A stretch of DNA of 25,338 nt. Source: Mesotaenium endlicherianum (taxonomy: Eukaryota; Streptophyta; Zygnematophyceae; Zygnematales; Mesotaeniaceae). The stretch lies in contig WELA01010311.1 of NCBI GenBank assembly GCA_009602735.1, forward strand, positions 488,094 through 513,431. The letters are read 5' to 3'. Shown in pieces: positions 9,602 through 18,088 of the stretch; positions within the stretch are counted from its first letter, which is position 1; the number at the start of each line of letters is the position of its first letter. The notes under the pieces are model-generated. The model was not told where the DNA came from. It saw only the letters and a program-made list of their open reading frames with translations, and did not search any database. Both the position numbers and the translations under genes were made by a program.

Positions 9602-11626
9602 TTACTTGGCCTTCTTGGACAGCAATGCGCCCATTGTGCCACCAAAAACCGTCCTCGAACGAATAGCTTGAGTGTTTTTTCCTTTTATATTGTCCATCGT
9701 TACGGCTACACCGTTCAAGCTAGTACCCTGGAGATCTAGGGAAAACGGATCTATGAGATAGCCCTCGTGAAATAGTTGATGCAGGTCAAGTAATTGCGAG
9801 GTATGCGTGCTATCCAAATTGAGTTGGCCCGCGTCACCAGGCCGGGCAACGCTAGTCGTCTGGGGGGTTACAGAAGAATCAAGGGTGGCCGCCCTCGAAG
9901 CCTGACCATTTTGTTCTTGCAAACTAGCAACAATCCCCAACATCAAGTGGTGATGGGGAATTCGACTTAGAGGGTCAGCAACATTGTTATGACTAGGGCG
10001 ATACGCCCAGTTAAAGTGGAATCGTTGCAAGAACTCAGACCATCTCGTCTTGCGCCTCGATAGCGTTGGCTGAATTTGAAAGAAGGTATTTGGGCAGTGG
10101 TTCGTAACCACTGTCAAACCCTTGCAGCCTTCCAAATAACACCGCCAAGTTTTCTAAGCGTATATGACTGCCCAAACCTCCTGCTCTGTCGTTGAGTAAT
10201 TTTGTTCGGCAGGTGTCAGCTTACGACTCCCAGAACTGATAGGCTTGCCTGCCTGCAGCAGTACAGTCCCAATTCCAACACCAGATGCATCGGCAACTAC
10301 CTCGTAAGGCAAGTCGGGATCGGCTAATGAAAGAAGTGGCGCATTAGTGAGTGCATACTTAACGCGCTCAAACGCATGTTACACATTCTCATCCCAAATG
10401 AACGGCTTATCTTTCCTCGTCGGAGCAGTGAGTGGCGCGGCCATCACTGTATAACCTTGCGTAAACTTTCAAAAGTAGTTAGCAAATCCATGGAATGAAC
10501 GTGCAGTATGTACATCTTTTGGGACAGGCCAGTCAGCGACGCACGCAATCTTGGCTGGGTCAGGGCGCACCCCTTTCGAATCCACTACATGTCCGAGGTA
10601 CAAAAGTTCATCCTTTGGGAAGGAACATTTCTTGAGCTTAGCGTACAGCTGTTGCTCACGAAGGATTTGTAACACCAATCCGAGGTGCTCGTAATGCTCG
10701 TCCCTGTTCTTTGAATAGACAAGGATATCGTCGAGGTAAACGTGGACGAATTTCCCCAAGTAAGGTCTAAACAAATCGTTCATCGTACTTTGGAATGTCG
10801 CTGGTGCATTGGTAAGTCCAAAACTTAGGACTTTGTATTGGAAGTGCCCAATAGGCGTCCAAAACGCTCTTTTGGGGACATCCTCTGGTGTGATTCGAAT
10901 CGGATGATAGCCTTGGGCTAAATCAAGCAAGGAGAACACGCAATCCCCCTGCAGCAAATCAAACAAATCATCAATGCGAGGCAACGAATAGCGGTTCTTG
11001 ACCGTTATGTTGTTGAGCGCACGATCATCAATGCACATTCTAAGCGTCCCATCTTTCTTTTGAACAAATAGGATGGGCGCCCCGAATGGAGAAGAGCTCG
11101 GCTTAATCCATCCTTTTTCTAGCAAGTCGCTAATTTGGTCCTTCATTTCATTCACCTCCAACGGGCTTAGGCGATAAATTGGTCGCCAAGTCGGTTGAGA
11201 ATTGGGAATGAGAGGGATTGTATGTCCAGTACCCCTATCAGGCGGAAGCCCGACTGGTATTTCACTTGGAAACACTGACTTGTACTTTTGCAAAAGAGCA
11301 AAAAGTTCAAGTGTGAGTGTTTTCTCATGACCAGGAACGTCTAACATCGGCTCTTCCGTAAAGAGCGTAATGGAAGTTGCTGGGGAATTGGGTCTTAGTA
11401 ATTCATAGAAAATATTGTGACCGTGCTTTGCCAAACGTTGAGCTTGCTTTATGGACAATAGAATAGTCTTCGTTGGACTTTCCAAGGCCATATCGGGTCC
11501 AAGGGACTGAAGAGTAATATTCCTGGTCCCCTTGCGTACAATGCATGTCTTTTGACCGAAGTCAAGCAATGCACTTGTTTGCGTAAGACAACTGTTACCC
11601 AAAATTGCATCAATACCAGCGGGCAA
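9602..11626 (-). pseudogene. Family C reverse transcriptase and RNase H, three stop codons
   Basis: One frame covers the whole region. The RT part (about 11300-10470) has the LFVQKKDGTLRMCIDDRALN block, the first catalytic acid in [23 protein letters not shown], and YLDD at 10738-10727. The connection and RNase H follow, with ADASGVGIGTVLLQ and the glutamate in TEQEVWAVIYA. The second RNase H acid appears as Asn (VVTNHCPNTFF instead of the usual TDH). In-frame stops lie at 10471-10469 (TGA), 10381-10379 (TAA) and 10156-10154 (TAG). The first two fit Arg or Gln codons lost by C-to-T change. After RNase H an acidic/Ser-Thr spacer runs to 9602. Confidence 0.92.
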
Positions 11627-12363
11627 TCCAGTTCGTAGAATTGTTTGTGGCCGACGTATGATTGCACTTTTAGCTGTAACTTAATCGTTCCAAAAATACA
11701 AGCTAACGAGCCATTGCCAAGGCGAAGGGTCTTGTCCTTGAGTATTGGAAGCAACTTCATCCCTTGTGCAAAACGTGCACTAATGAAGCTCACTGATGCG
11801 CCTAAATCAATGACTATAAAGCATGATTTGCCTGAAACTTTCGTTTCAAATGTCATACTTAACCCCAAAGAAGCATTATGCATCACTAGCAATGTCCTCG
11901 CCTTGAGAGGAATGTGGGAAATATGGAGGTCCTCGACCAAAATCTCATTTTGCATTGCCGATCGCGCTTGAAATCGAGTAATCGGGTCAGAGTACAAGCG
12001 TTTTCTTTTAAATGCAGCAATATAATTTGGTGCAAGACACTTGTGCACTTTCCGTAATCGAGACAAGTGTCTGTAATACTGTACAATGTTAGGATCATGC
12101 AGCTGGAAGTGCAAGAATATGCAAGCATGGATACATTTGAGTTCCGTAAACTCGTCAAAGCTCAACACTTGCATACTAATATATTCCGAACGAAATATAT
12201 CAATATTGGGTATGGCAGAGAGAACAAGAATCTTGGGTGTATGCGAACATACACCTAGAAGTTCTTGCTCACTAAGTAGTGTTATCAATAGCTCAGAAGA
12301 AGGCGCAATGACTGGCTCCTGAGCTACGTCCTCGGGACTATACCGCAAATTCTTTCTTGAAGG
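11627..12363 (-). pseudogene. Family C protease region, catalytic motif altered
   Basis: The frame continues from the zinc knuckle through a long unclassified spacer to a retropepsin-like segment (about 11830-11640). The motif FIVIDLGASVSFI (Asp at 11808-11806) corresponds to the usual D-S/T-G-A active site, but the second position is Leu, encoded by TTA. One C-to-T change from the Ser codon TCA would explain this. A frameshift near 11625 separates the protease from the following GIDAILGNS segment, which normally belongs to its C-terminal part. The protein would have cut the polyprotein, and this copy is very unlikely to work. Confidence 0.75.
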
Positions 12364-12990
12364 ACACGTTTTAAAGGTATGTCCCTGTTTGCCACATGAA
12401 GAACACATACCTGGCGCCACAATGTGGGGACGAGTCTCGATGTTAATCAATCTTGCGAGTCTTTAGGACAGGTCCTGGTGAATTGGCAATGTTTCCGCTT
12501 TTGGAAGGGTTATGCCGTTTCGGACCTCCCTTACGAGATGTATAAGATCGGTATGAGGAGGACGTATAGTGCGAACAGGCTGACGACGAGGCTGGACGGC
12601 TGGCTCCTTTTGTTGTCTCGTCTCGCGAGCTACAGTGGCCTTTGGGCGACCTTGAAATTCTTCAAGCGGGGAGGGTTTGTGGGTAGGCATCGATGCCGAG
12701 GCCTGCCCAGGGGCGGCAAGTGGGAGGGGCGGAAGAGTAACGTCGCCAGCGGTCCCAGATGTGCTAGCAACCCCCTGGACAGCCTGCAAGTATGAACGAA
12801 TCGCGGTGTAAATAACCATCTTGGAAACAAAGCGACTGTGTGCAATGAACGTGGCGAAAAAAGGGTTCAACGTTAGAAATTCCGACAGCGCCTAGTTGGC
12901 CTGAGGGACCGTTGAGGTTGTCGTCGTGGCCAGCGGCAAGAGCGGCAGCAGCGCAATTGCACCAACAACCGTTGCGTCGGCGCCGGCCGA
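12364..12990 (-). pseudogene. Family C gag remnant with one CCHC knuckle
   Basis: The zinc knuckle CSSCGKQGHTFKTC lies at 12405-12364. Upstream, another frame (about 12870-12463) encodes NPFFATFIAHSRFVSKMVIY and then a Pro/Arg/Gln-rich stretch ending in a stop near 12463. That stop is followed in the same general direction by the knuckle segment in a different frame. Capsid homology is not evident, and the segment is short for a gypsy gag, so an internal deletion is likely. The exact start is not determined, and coding may begin before 12990. Confidence 0.55.
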
Positions 12991-13201
12991 AGGATTTTTC
13001 TGGAAACCCTAGGAAACGCCAGAAAATGGAGAAAAACATTCCATCAGAAAATGCTACAATAAGCGACCGTTGGGTCAGGACAAGAGTGGGATGGGTGACC
13101 TTCCCAATACAAATAATTGCCCCAAAATATATTTTCCCAGAACATATCTTCCAACCACTAAAAAAAATATATATATAAAAATTCCTTGGAGAAACCGAGA
13201 T

Positions 13202-13215
13202 CGACTCCGATACCA
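13202..13215 (-). other. Primer-binding site of family C
   Basis: On the minus strand, TGGTATCGGAGTCG starts two bases after the LTR end. It closely resembles the TGGTATCAGAGC primer site that many plant LTR elements use with methionyl tRNA. It fixes the orientation and the LTR boundary. Confidence 0.75.
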
Positions 13216-13216
13216 A

Positions 13217-14122
13217 TGTAACGTTTCTGCTTTTTGAGAGGATCTTTTCCTCGGTATTCAAGGAATATTTGAATGAAGTGAAAAGTAAATCTATATAGTT
13301 ATGCAAATTGTCAAATCCTCGAGGAAGCGAAAATGAAAACAACATAGAATGTGTGCTTGTGAGAGTTGCACTCAATGACTTTTGCAAGTATTTATACTTG
13401 CACGACATGAGGCACTGGAGTGCTTCGAGTCACCACCTACGGCACTGGTTCATGTTCAACAAAAACGGACGAAGGGGTACGACCCATTCGGCCGAATGCT
13501 CGAAACGCGCCGTTTGGCCGTTTGGAGACTTTTCGACGGTTTCCGAAAAACCGTTTCACGCCAAACGGGCGTATTCGTGTTCACAATTGTTTGCGACAAT
13601 TTGCAGAGTCGCGTAGAATTGCTTTCGTCATGAATTTAGTTATGAAAACTACTTCGCCAATCGGTTAGGTTGAACATTTCAAACGACAGGTCGCGGGCTC
13701 GAATCCGCTCGGATGCAAAGTCGCTTTGCATATTTTGTGTCGTTTAACTTTTACGACTGTTTGTTCGAATTAACGACCGGTCGTAAATTTGAAAGTTGTA
13801 ACGGTGCATTATCCGAAATAATGACAATCAAAATAATTTAATCAAAAAATGATTAATTAAGTCATCATCTCATAATTAATCAAAGTAACTTTATGAATAA
13901 TTATGTCGTACTTTTGCGAAGTAGTCGACTTGCGTTACGACGCTTTTTGCAATAGTATCTCGGTCGTTTCGCCAATCGACCGGGAATCAATCGGCACACG
14001 CGTGTGGCGAATAATTCAATGTGATGCAATTATTTATCAAATAATATATGATATATAGTATAATGTATTTTAGGTAATCGGGAAAACGTCCCATATACGC
14101 CTAAAAAGCTCAAATCGTTACA
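13217..14122 (-). repeat. 5' LTR of family C
   Basis: The 906-base LTR reads TGTAACG at its start (14122) and CGTTACA at its end (13217), giving 7-base terminal inverted repeats and the TG...CA form. It is AT-rich, unlike the flanking coding DNA. It contains a 12-base perfect palindrome ACGACCGGTCGT at 13773-13784 and a tRNA-like patch on the opposite strand (13654-13712). The partner LTR is not in the window. Confidence 0.8.
13654..13712 (+). other. tRNA-like patch (A-box and B-box-like) inside LTR C
   Basis: The plus strand reads AGGTCGCGGGCTCGAATCCG, which looks like the variable loop and T-arm of a tRNA: a 5-base stem GCGGG/CCGCT and a 7-base loop CTCGAAT. About 35 bases upstream is a D-arm-like TCGCCAATCGGTTAGG. 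The spacing is close to that of a real tRNA. The acceptor arms (about 13647-13653 and 13710-13716) do not pair and there is no good anticodon stem, so it is not a working tRNA gene. It may be a tRNA-derived relic or chance. Confidence 0.3.
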
Positions 14123-15740
14123 GCAGCGGCGTTCCTGGCCTTCACTGTGGACAGCGAGGTGCGGCCCGCAAGGCTCACGAGCCGGGCCATGGTGACTGTC
14201 AACACGCGGCGCTTGGCATTGGAAGCAGCAGAGAGGACAGCTGGCAGCGGGGGCTCGATGGTGTTTGGGAGGACGCCCCAGTGTTGCAGTATGTCACCTC
14301 TAAGGTGATGGCTCCAGGCGTCACCACGGGGAAGCGCGAGCGCGTCCTCAAGCGCAGCCGCGACTTCGTCTTCATGGAGGGATGCGTGCGCCGGGTGATG
14401 GCGGACGGCTCTATCCTGGTGGTTCCTGAGCCTGCTATACGCATTCAGCTGGTGCGCCGTGTGCACGAGGCACTGGGACACTTCGGTGTCAAGCGCACGC
14501 TCAGCCTTCTTCAGGCCGAGTACTGGTGGTCTGGCATGACTATGGTCGTCGCCGACGTTGTCAGCAGTTGCACTCTCTGCGACCGTGTGCGCTCGAGCTT
14601 CACAGCCCGCACCGTCGCTCTCAGCCCCCTCCCTATTCAGGGGCTGTTCTACAAATGGTCGCTCGACTTGGCTGGGGAGCTGCCCAAGTCTTGCCAAGGC
14701 AACCTCTACGTCTTGGTGATGATTGAGCACATGTCCAAGTGGATTGAGCTCGTACCTTTGCCCAGCAAGTCCAGTGAGGGGATCGCTCAAGCCTTCCTCA
14801 ATCAGACCCTTAGCCGTTTTGGCGGCTGCGCTGAGATACTGACCGACCAGGGCAAGGAGTTCTAGGGTAGCTTTCAGAAGCTGTTGGAGCGCTCTATGAT
14901 CGACCACCGCACCACGTCCCGCAATCGTCCTCAGGTTGACGCCCTTGCAGAGCGCATGGTGCAAACCGTCAAGCTTGGGTTGCGGAAGTACTGCCTTGCC
15001 CACGACAGCACCTACTAGGACAACACCCTTCCGTGGTTGGCTATGGGGTACAGGTTCAATAAGCAGGCCTCCTTGGCCTCGCACTCTCCCTACTTCCTTC
15101 TCTACGGCCGCCAGCCAGTCCTGCCCGCCGCAGCCAGGACCGTGGCCGAGAACGTCTTGGACTTGGACAATCCCGAGACGTGGAGCGTTCTTATTGGGCG
15201 GCTTGCGCAGCTCTTCCAGCGCCTGATGCCCATGGCCATGAATAACCTCAGCATCGCACAGCATTGCGATACGCTGAGGTATGCCATGACTCGTGGAGGA
15301 GCGTATCGTCCGCGGGTGTTGCAATTTTCCGCAGGTGACTTCGTGTACCTGCGACATCAGACGGAGAGCACCCTCGACACCAGCACCTCGCCGGTCATCC
15401 TCGCGTCAAGCGCGTCTTGGCGTCAGGAGTCCTGGAGCTAGAAGGCGCAGATGGCCATCTTCATAAGGACCACACAAAGAACTGTGGACTATGCCACCTT
15501 CCTAACCTTGACTTGCAGATTCGTCCCCGCGACACGCGCCCGCCCAAGGATTGGGCGTGCCAGATCAGCCACAGTCCTCGCCACGAGGCCAAGATGCTGC
15601 TCTGCGACAGCTGCAACCTCAGCTTCCACATCAGCTGCCTCGACCCGCCGTTGGCGCGCGTGCCAGCTGGAGAGTGGTTCTGCAGTGGCTACTCTGAGCT
15701 AGCCTCAGGCAACGTACACAGCCCATCGGCTGGAGGCTGA
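14123..15740 (+). pseudogene. Family A integrase with C-terminal PHD finger, broken
   Basis: The segment begins at the LTR C edge with a linker in one frame (to about 14260) and shifts to the integrase frame. The zinc-binding domain (HEALGHFGVKRT ... SCTLCDRV) and core follow, with acids in WSLDLAGEL and ILTDQGKEF and the glutamate in DALAERMVQT. Stops at 14863-14865 (TAG, probably from Gln) and 15016-15018 (TAG, probably from Trp) interrupt it. After ALIG/VLIG and AQHCDTLRYA blocks, a one-base deletion near 15400 shifts the frame. The copy at 17170-17200 keeps the extra G there. Then come HTKNCGLCHLPN and a PHD finger (15558-15692) in place of a chromodomain, with a TGA at 15738-15740. An intact protein would integrate element DNA, and the PHD finger may aid chromatin targeting. 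Confidence 0.88.
15558..15692 (+). other. Degraded PHD finger at the integrase C-terminus
   Basis: The segment from WACQIS to WFCSGY follows the C4-H-C3 plan: a first Cys pair, MLLCDSC, FHISCLDPPL, and VPAGEWFC. Two ligands are lost: the second Cys of the first pair is Ser, and the last Cys is Tyr (TAC, one G-to-A step from TGC). The family can be recognised from CDSC, HISC and GEWFC. PHD fingers commonly bind the histone H3 tail. Binding by this copy is unlikely. Confidence 0.8.
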
Positions 15741-15892
15741 GAGCTGGGGGGAGAATTAAGACATCTAAGACTTGACTCCCTTATTGGCTATAAAGCCACA
15801 TGTATTATAGACTTCATTGCAGCAAAGCTTGCTTGCTTATGATGTGTTGCTTATACCTATGTTGCGCACTCGACCTCGTAACGCACGACAGC
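15741..15892 (+). other. Polypurine tract and spacer before LTR A2
   Basis: A purine-rich tract containing GCTGGGGGGAGAA follows the integrase stop directly and looks like a polypurine tract that primes plus-strand DNA. However, the homologous LTR starts only at 15893, about 130 bases later. The intervening bases have no counterpart before LTR A1. Either the true LTR begins near 15764 and A1 is truncated, or about 130 bases were inserted. Confidence 0.45.
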
Positions 15893-16830
15893 TGTCATGA
15901 TTTATTGAGTCGAGGTTGACATACAAAACCGAGCTCCACTTGTGTGAACCATCAACCTAGGAAGACCGATTTTGCATTGACCTTACGCATCTATGTTGAC
16001 CTTTTCTAGATTTCTAAGTCACCAAAGTGTAGCGCGTCGAAGCATCTTTTGAATGGTACCAGTTTCGCGTCATTTGGTTAGATATCAAGCAAGATAGGCG
16101 CGATCTAGTTTGCATCCCTTTTGGCCCCTAGCGGAATCACACCAAATGGCCAACTTGTGACTCAATGTACCCAAAGGTGACATTGTTGGCTATTCGTGAC
16201 CCCAAGGACCCCTAGCTTTGTACGCACAAATCCGCGAGCCCCTTAGACTACATAAGTCTTGCATTTCTGTAGTATAAGTGCATCATTGAGGCTATAACTT
16301 GGTGACTGCATCACCTACTCCTAGAGGAAGCTTCCTCAAGTTCCAGATTCACTTTTGAGGCGCTATCTAGGTAGAATCATCCAAGGTAAGCTCCACCAAT
16401 GAGAGAGACACATAGCATATTCTACGTGCTTTGCTTTGATTAGTTTGAGTCATGCGTAGCCTATAGGAGTGCTAGTACATGCCTTGTACGCATTAGTGAA
16501 CATAGGAGAGCCTCCTAGAGTGACTGCATACATCGGATTCGCCGCATACGACGCCTGGTTTCCAGGAGTATAAGTACTAGAGATGTCCCTAGAGGAACAT
16601 CTTTTTAGAAGTCCCATTATGGCAGCTGTAAGTAACAGAGATTATCAGTATAGCTTACACTTTTATCTCCTGTGTTTTCAGGACCACTTAATTACTCTCT
16701 TGTGAGGAGCAAGCCCTCCTGGCCTCCAGTCACTGGAAAATTCACAAGTGGTGAGCAAAGTCACAGCTTAAACCCTTGCATGGGACTACTCTTGAAGATC
16801 ATAATGTGCTTCCAGTGATCTTTTGGGCCA
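15893..16830 (+). repeat. LTR of family A, right copy (A2)
   Basis: Starts TGTCATGA and ends GGGCCA. It aligns throughout with A1 but with many substitutions and short gaps. It follows a family A integrase and so takes the 3' LTR position. Directly after it, the sequence changes to the middle of another family A integrase (16831). That can be target DNA or a recombination joint. Confidence 0.8.
16569..16574 (+). promoter_or_regulatory. TATA-like motif in LTR A2
   Basis: TATAAG lies at the position matching the TATA box of A1, and its flanking AGAGATGTCCC/AGTAGATGCCC block is also conserved. Confidence 0.45.
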
Positions 16831-17335
16831 AACTATGGGATACGGGTTCGGTCGGCAGGCCTCGTTGGCCTTAGACTCCCCCTACTTTCTCCTTTATGGA
16901 GGCCAATCGATCTTGCCAGCTGCAGCAAGGACGGTGGCTGAGAGCGTCTTGGACTTGGACAGTCTTGAGACATGGAGCGCTCTTATCGGGCAGCGTGCAC
17001 AGCTTTTTTAGCGCTTGATGCCCATGGCCATGGATAACCTCAGCATCGCACAGCACCGTGACACGCTCTGGTATGCCATACCTATTGTTCGCGGATGCTG
17101 CAATTTTTTGCAGGTGACTTCGTGTACTCGTGACGCCAGACGAAGAACACCCTCGACACCAGCAACTCAGCAATTATCCTGCGCGTCAAGTGTGCCTTGG
17201 CATTAGGTGTGTTGAAGCTGGAAGGCGCAGATGGGCGTCTTTACAAGGATCACACAAAGAACAGTGGTCCATGCCACCTTCCCCACCTTTGCAGATTCGT
17301 CCTCGTGACGCGCGACCACCCTAGGACTAGGCGGG
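16831..17335 (+). pseudogene. Second family A integrase fragment (core end to pre-PHD region)
   Basis: This piece matches the integrase at about 15045-15550, starting abruptly at GYGFGRQASLAL and running through SPYFLLYGGQSILPAAARTVAES. A TAG at 17009-17011 and later shifts break the frame. It retains the base that the first copy lost near 15400. Of the HTKNCGLCHLP motif, the first Cys is Ser here. It ends at 17335, where family B LTR B1 starts, so it lacks the PHD finger. It is a paralogue, not a duplicate, of the first copy. Confidence 0.85.
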
Positions 17336-17437
17336 TGTAAGGAATCAGTATATTAGTGAAAATAGTATTCATTTAGATATAATAGTTAAATAAGTTCAGC
17401 CTGCTGAAATTTAGTTAGCATTGAGTCTGCTGGACTT

Positions 17438-17444
17438 TATATAA
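17438..17444 (+). promoter_or_regulatory. TATA-like motif in LTR B1
   Basis: TATATAA lies about 100 bases into the LTR between two palindromes. The matching segment of B3 reads GTATTTAAG and lacks a good TATA, so the role is uncertain. Confidence 0.35.
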
Positions 17445-17492
17445 TTATTAGTTAAATGACTCAGCCAGAAGCAGCAGGCTGAAGCCTACTAG

Positions 17493-17530
17493 GTCAGCTT
17501 GCTGACACATTCTTTGACAGTCAGCTGACT
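17493..17530 (+). promoter_or_regulatory. CAGC/GCTG palindromes in LTR B1
   Basis: GTCAGCTTGCTGAC (17493-17506) and AGTCAGCTGACT (17519-17530) are perfect inverted repeats. A third, TTCAGCCTGCTGAA, lies at 17395-17408. The first is preserved at 8494-8507 in B3 and, reversed, at 22726-22739 in B2. They may be protein-binding sites of the element promoter. Confidence 0.4.
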
Positions 17531-18055
17531 TCCGTACTCGGTAGCAGTGAACTGCCTAGATATGCATCTAAGTGTGGTGTGCTAGATGAATGGCCGGATG
17601 ACATCCTTAGGATGGATGGCGATTCGGGATGATGGGAGATGGCGGTGGATTTGGTTAACCGAGGTCCTACCAACGTGGTTAACTCCCGGGTAGGCGGTGC
17701 CATCGCACTGGCCGTTGAACAATAAAATCATTCCATGTACATATGCTAGGCATTGCGCTCGAGTTCGGCATTCGGAAACGAGGCCAACTCTCTTGTACAG
17801 CTTACTGAGAGAGCTCTGAATCCAAGGCGAGAAGCCATTGATACGCACTGTCTTCTAGCCTTGCTTAAGAATGAGTTTACTAATTGCACTATTGATGCTA
17901 GTTTACTTGCATTTGACTTGCGAAGTGTTGTCCACTGCTAGGGTGTTGTCCTTCGCTGTTTAATTCATTTACAGAAAACACCATAAGGATTACTTGTTGA
18001 TATATAGATCTTCATTAATTGTTAATCGTCTATTTGGTAAGTCAATTCATTTCAT

Positions 18056-18067
18056 TGGTATTGGAGC
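18056..18067 (+). other. Primer-binding site of family B
   Basis: TGGTATTGGAGC follows the LTR end after one base and differs at two positions from the TGGTATCAGAGC site used with methionyl tRNA. Confidence 0.7.
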
Positions 18068-18088
18068 AATCATCACAGTCTCCTTTGT

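Larger units (their letters stand above)
8956..14122 (-). mobile_element. Family C Ty3/gypsy element, minus strand, 3'-truncated
   Basis: In minus-strand order: 5' LTR (14122-13217), primer site (13215-13202), leader, gag with one zinc knuckle, protease, RT, RNase H, integrase zinc-binding domain and integrase core. The copy stops inside the integrase at about 8956, against LTR B3. The integrase C-terminus and 3' LTR are missing. The right edge (14122) abuts family A integrase sequence, which fits insertion of C into an A element. Several nonsense codons and frameshifts make it inactive. Confidence 0.85.
5901..16830 (+). mobile_element. Family A Ty3/gypsy element with PHD-type integrase, disrupted
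   Basis: Two related LTRs (5901-6839 and 15893-16830) in the same orientation bracket a family A gag (to 8322) and a family A integrase (from 14123). The segment between these two gene pieces is foreign: a truncated family B LTR and a minus-strand family C element. The expected protease, RT and RNase H of A are absent, so the interruption was accompanied by a deletion, or two separate A copies have been joined. The two LTRs differ at many positions, much more than a recent insertion would. I see no matching target-site duplication. The element cannot be autonomous. Confidence 0.6.
17336..18054 (+). repeat. 5' LTR of family B copy B1
   Basis: The 719-base LTR runs from TGTAAGGAATC to ATTTCA, ends one base before the primer site, and has the TG...CA form. 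The U3 part contains several CAGC/GCTG palindromes and a TATA-like TATATAA at 17438-17444. Homologous copies are at 8323-8955 (same direction, truncated) and 22178-22923 (inverted). Confidence 0.85.

Noticed and set aside
12764..13408. Minus-strand 214-codon frame crossing the primer site and LTR edge of family C
   Set aside because: It spans the LTR, primer site and leader, which are non-coding, and has no domain. Only its lower part may overlap gag in another frame.
13654..13712. A functional tRNA gene in LTR C
   Set aside because: The acceptor stem does not pair and no anticodon arm is visible. It is kept only as a tRNA-like patch.
17582..17848. An 88-codon frame antisense to the family B LTR, open in all three copies (8583-8888 -, 17582-17848 -, 22384-22650 +)
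   Set aside because: The frame begins with GTG rather than ATG where I checked (22384). Between B1 and B2 about 14 base differences include only about 4 synonymous ones, as expected without selection. It is more likely an accidental open frame in related LTRs.
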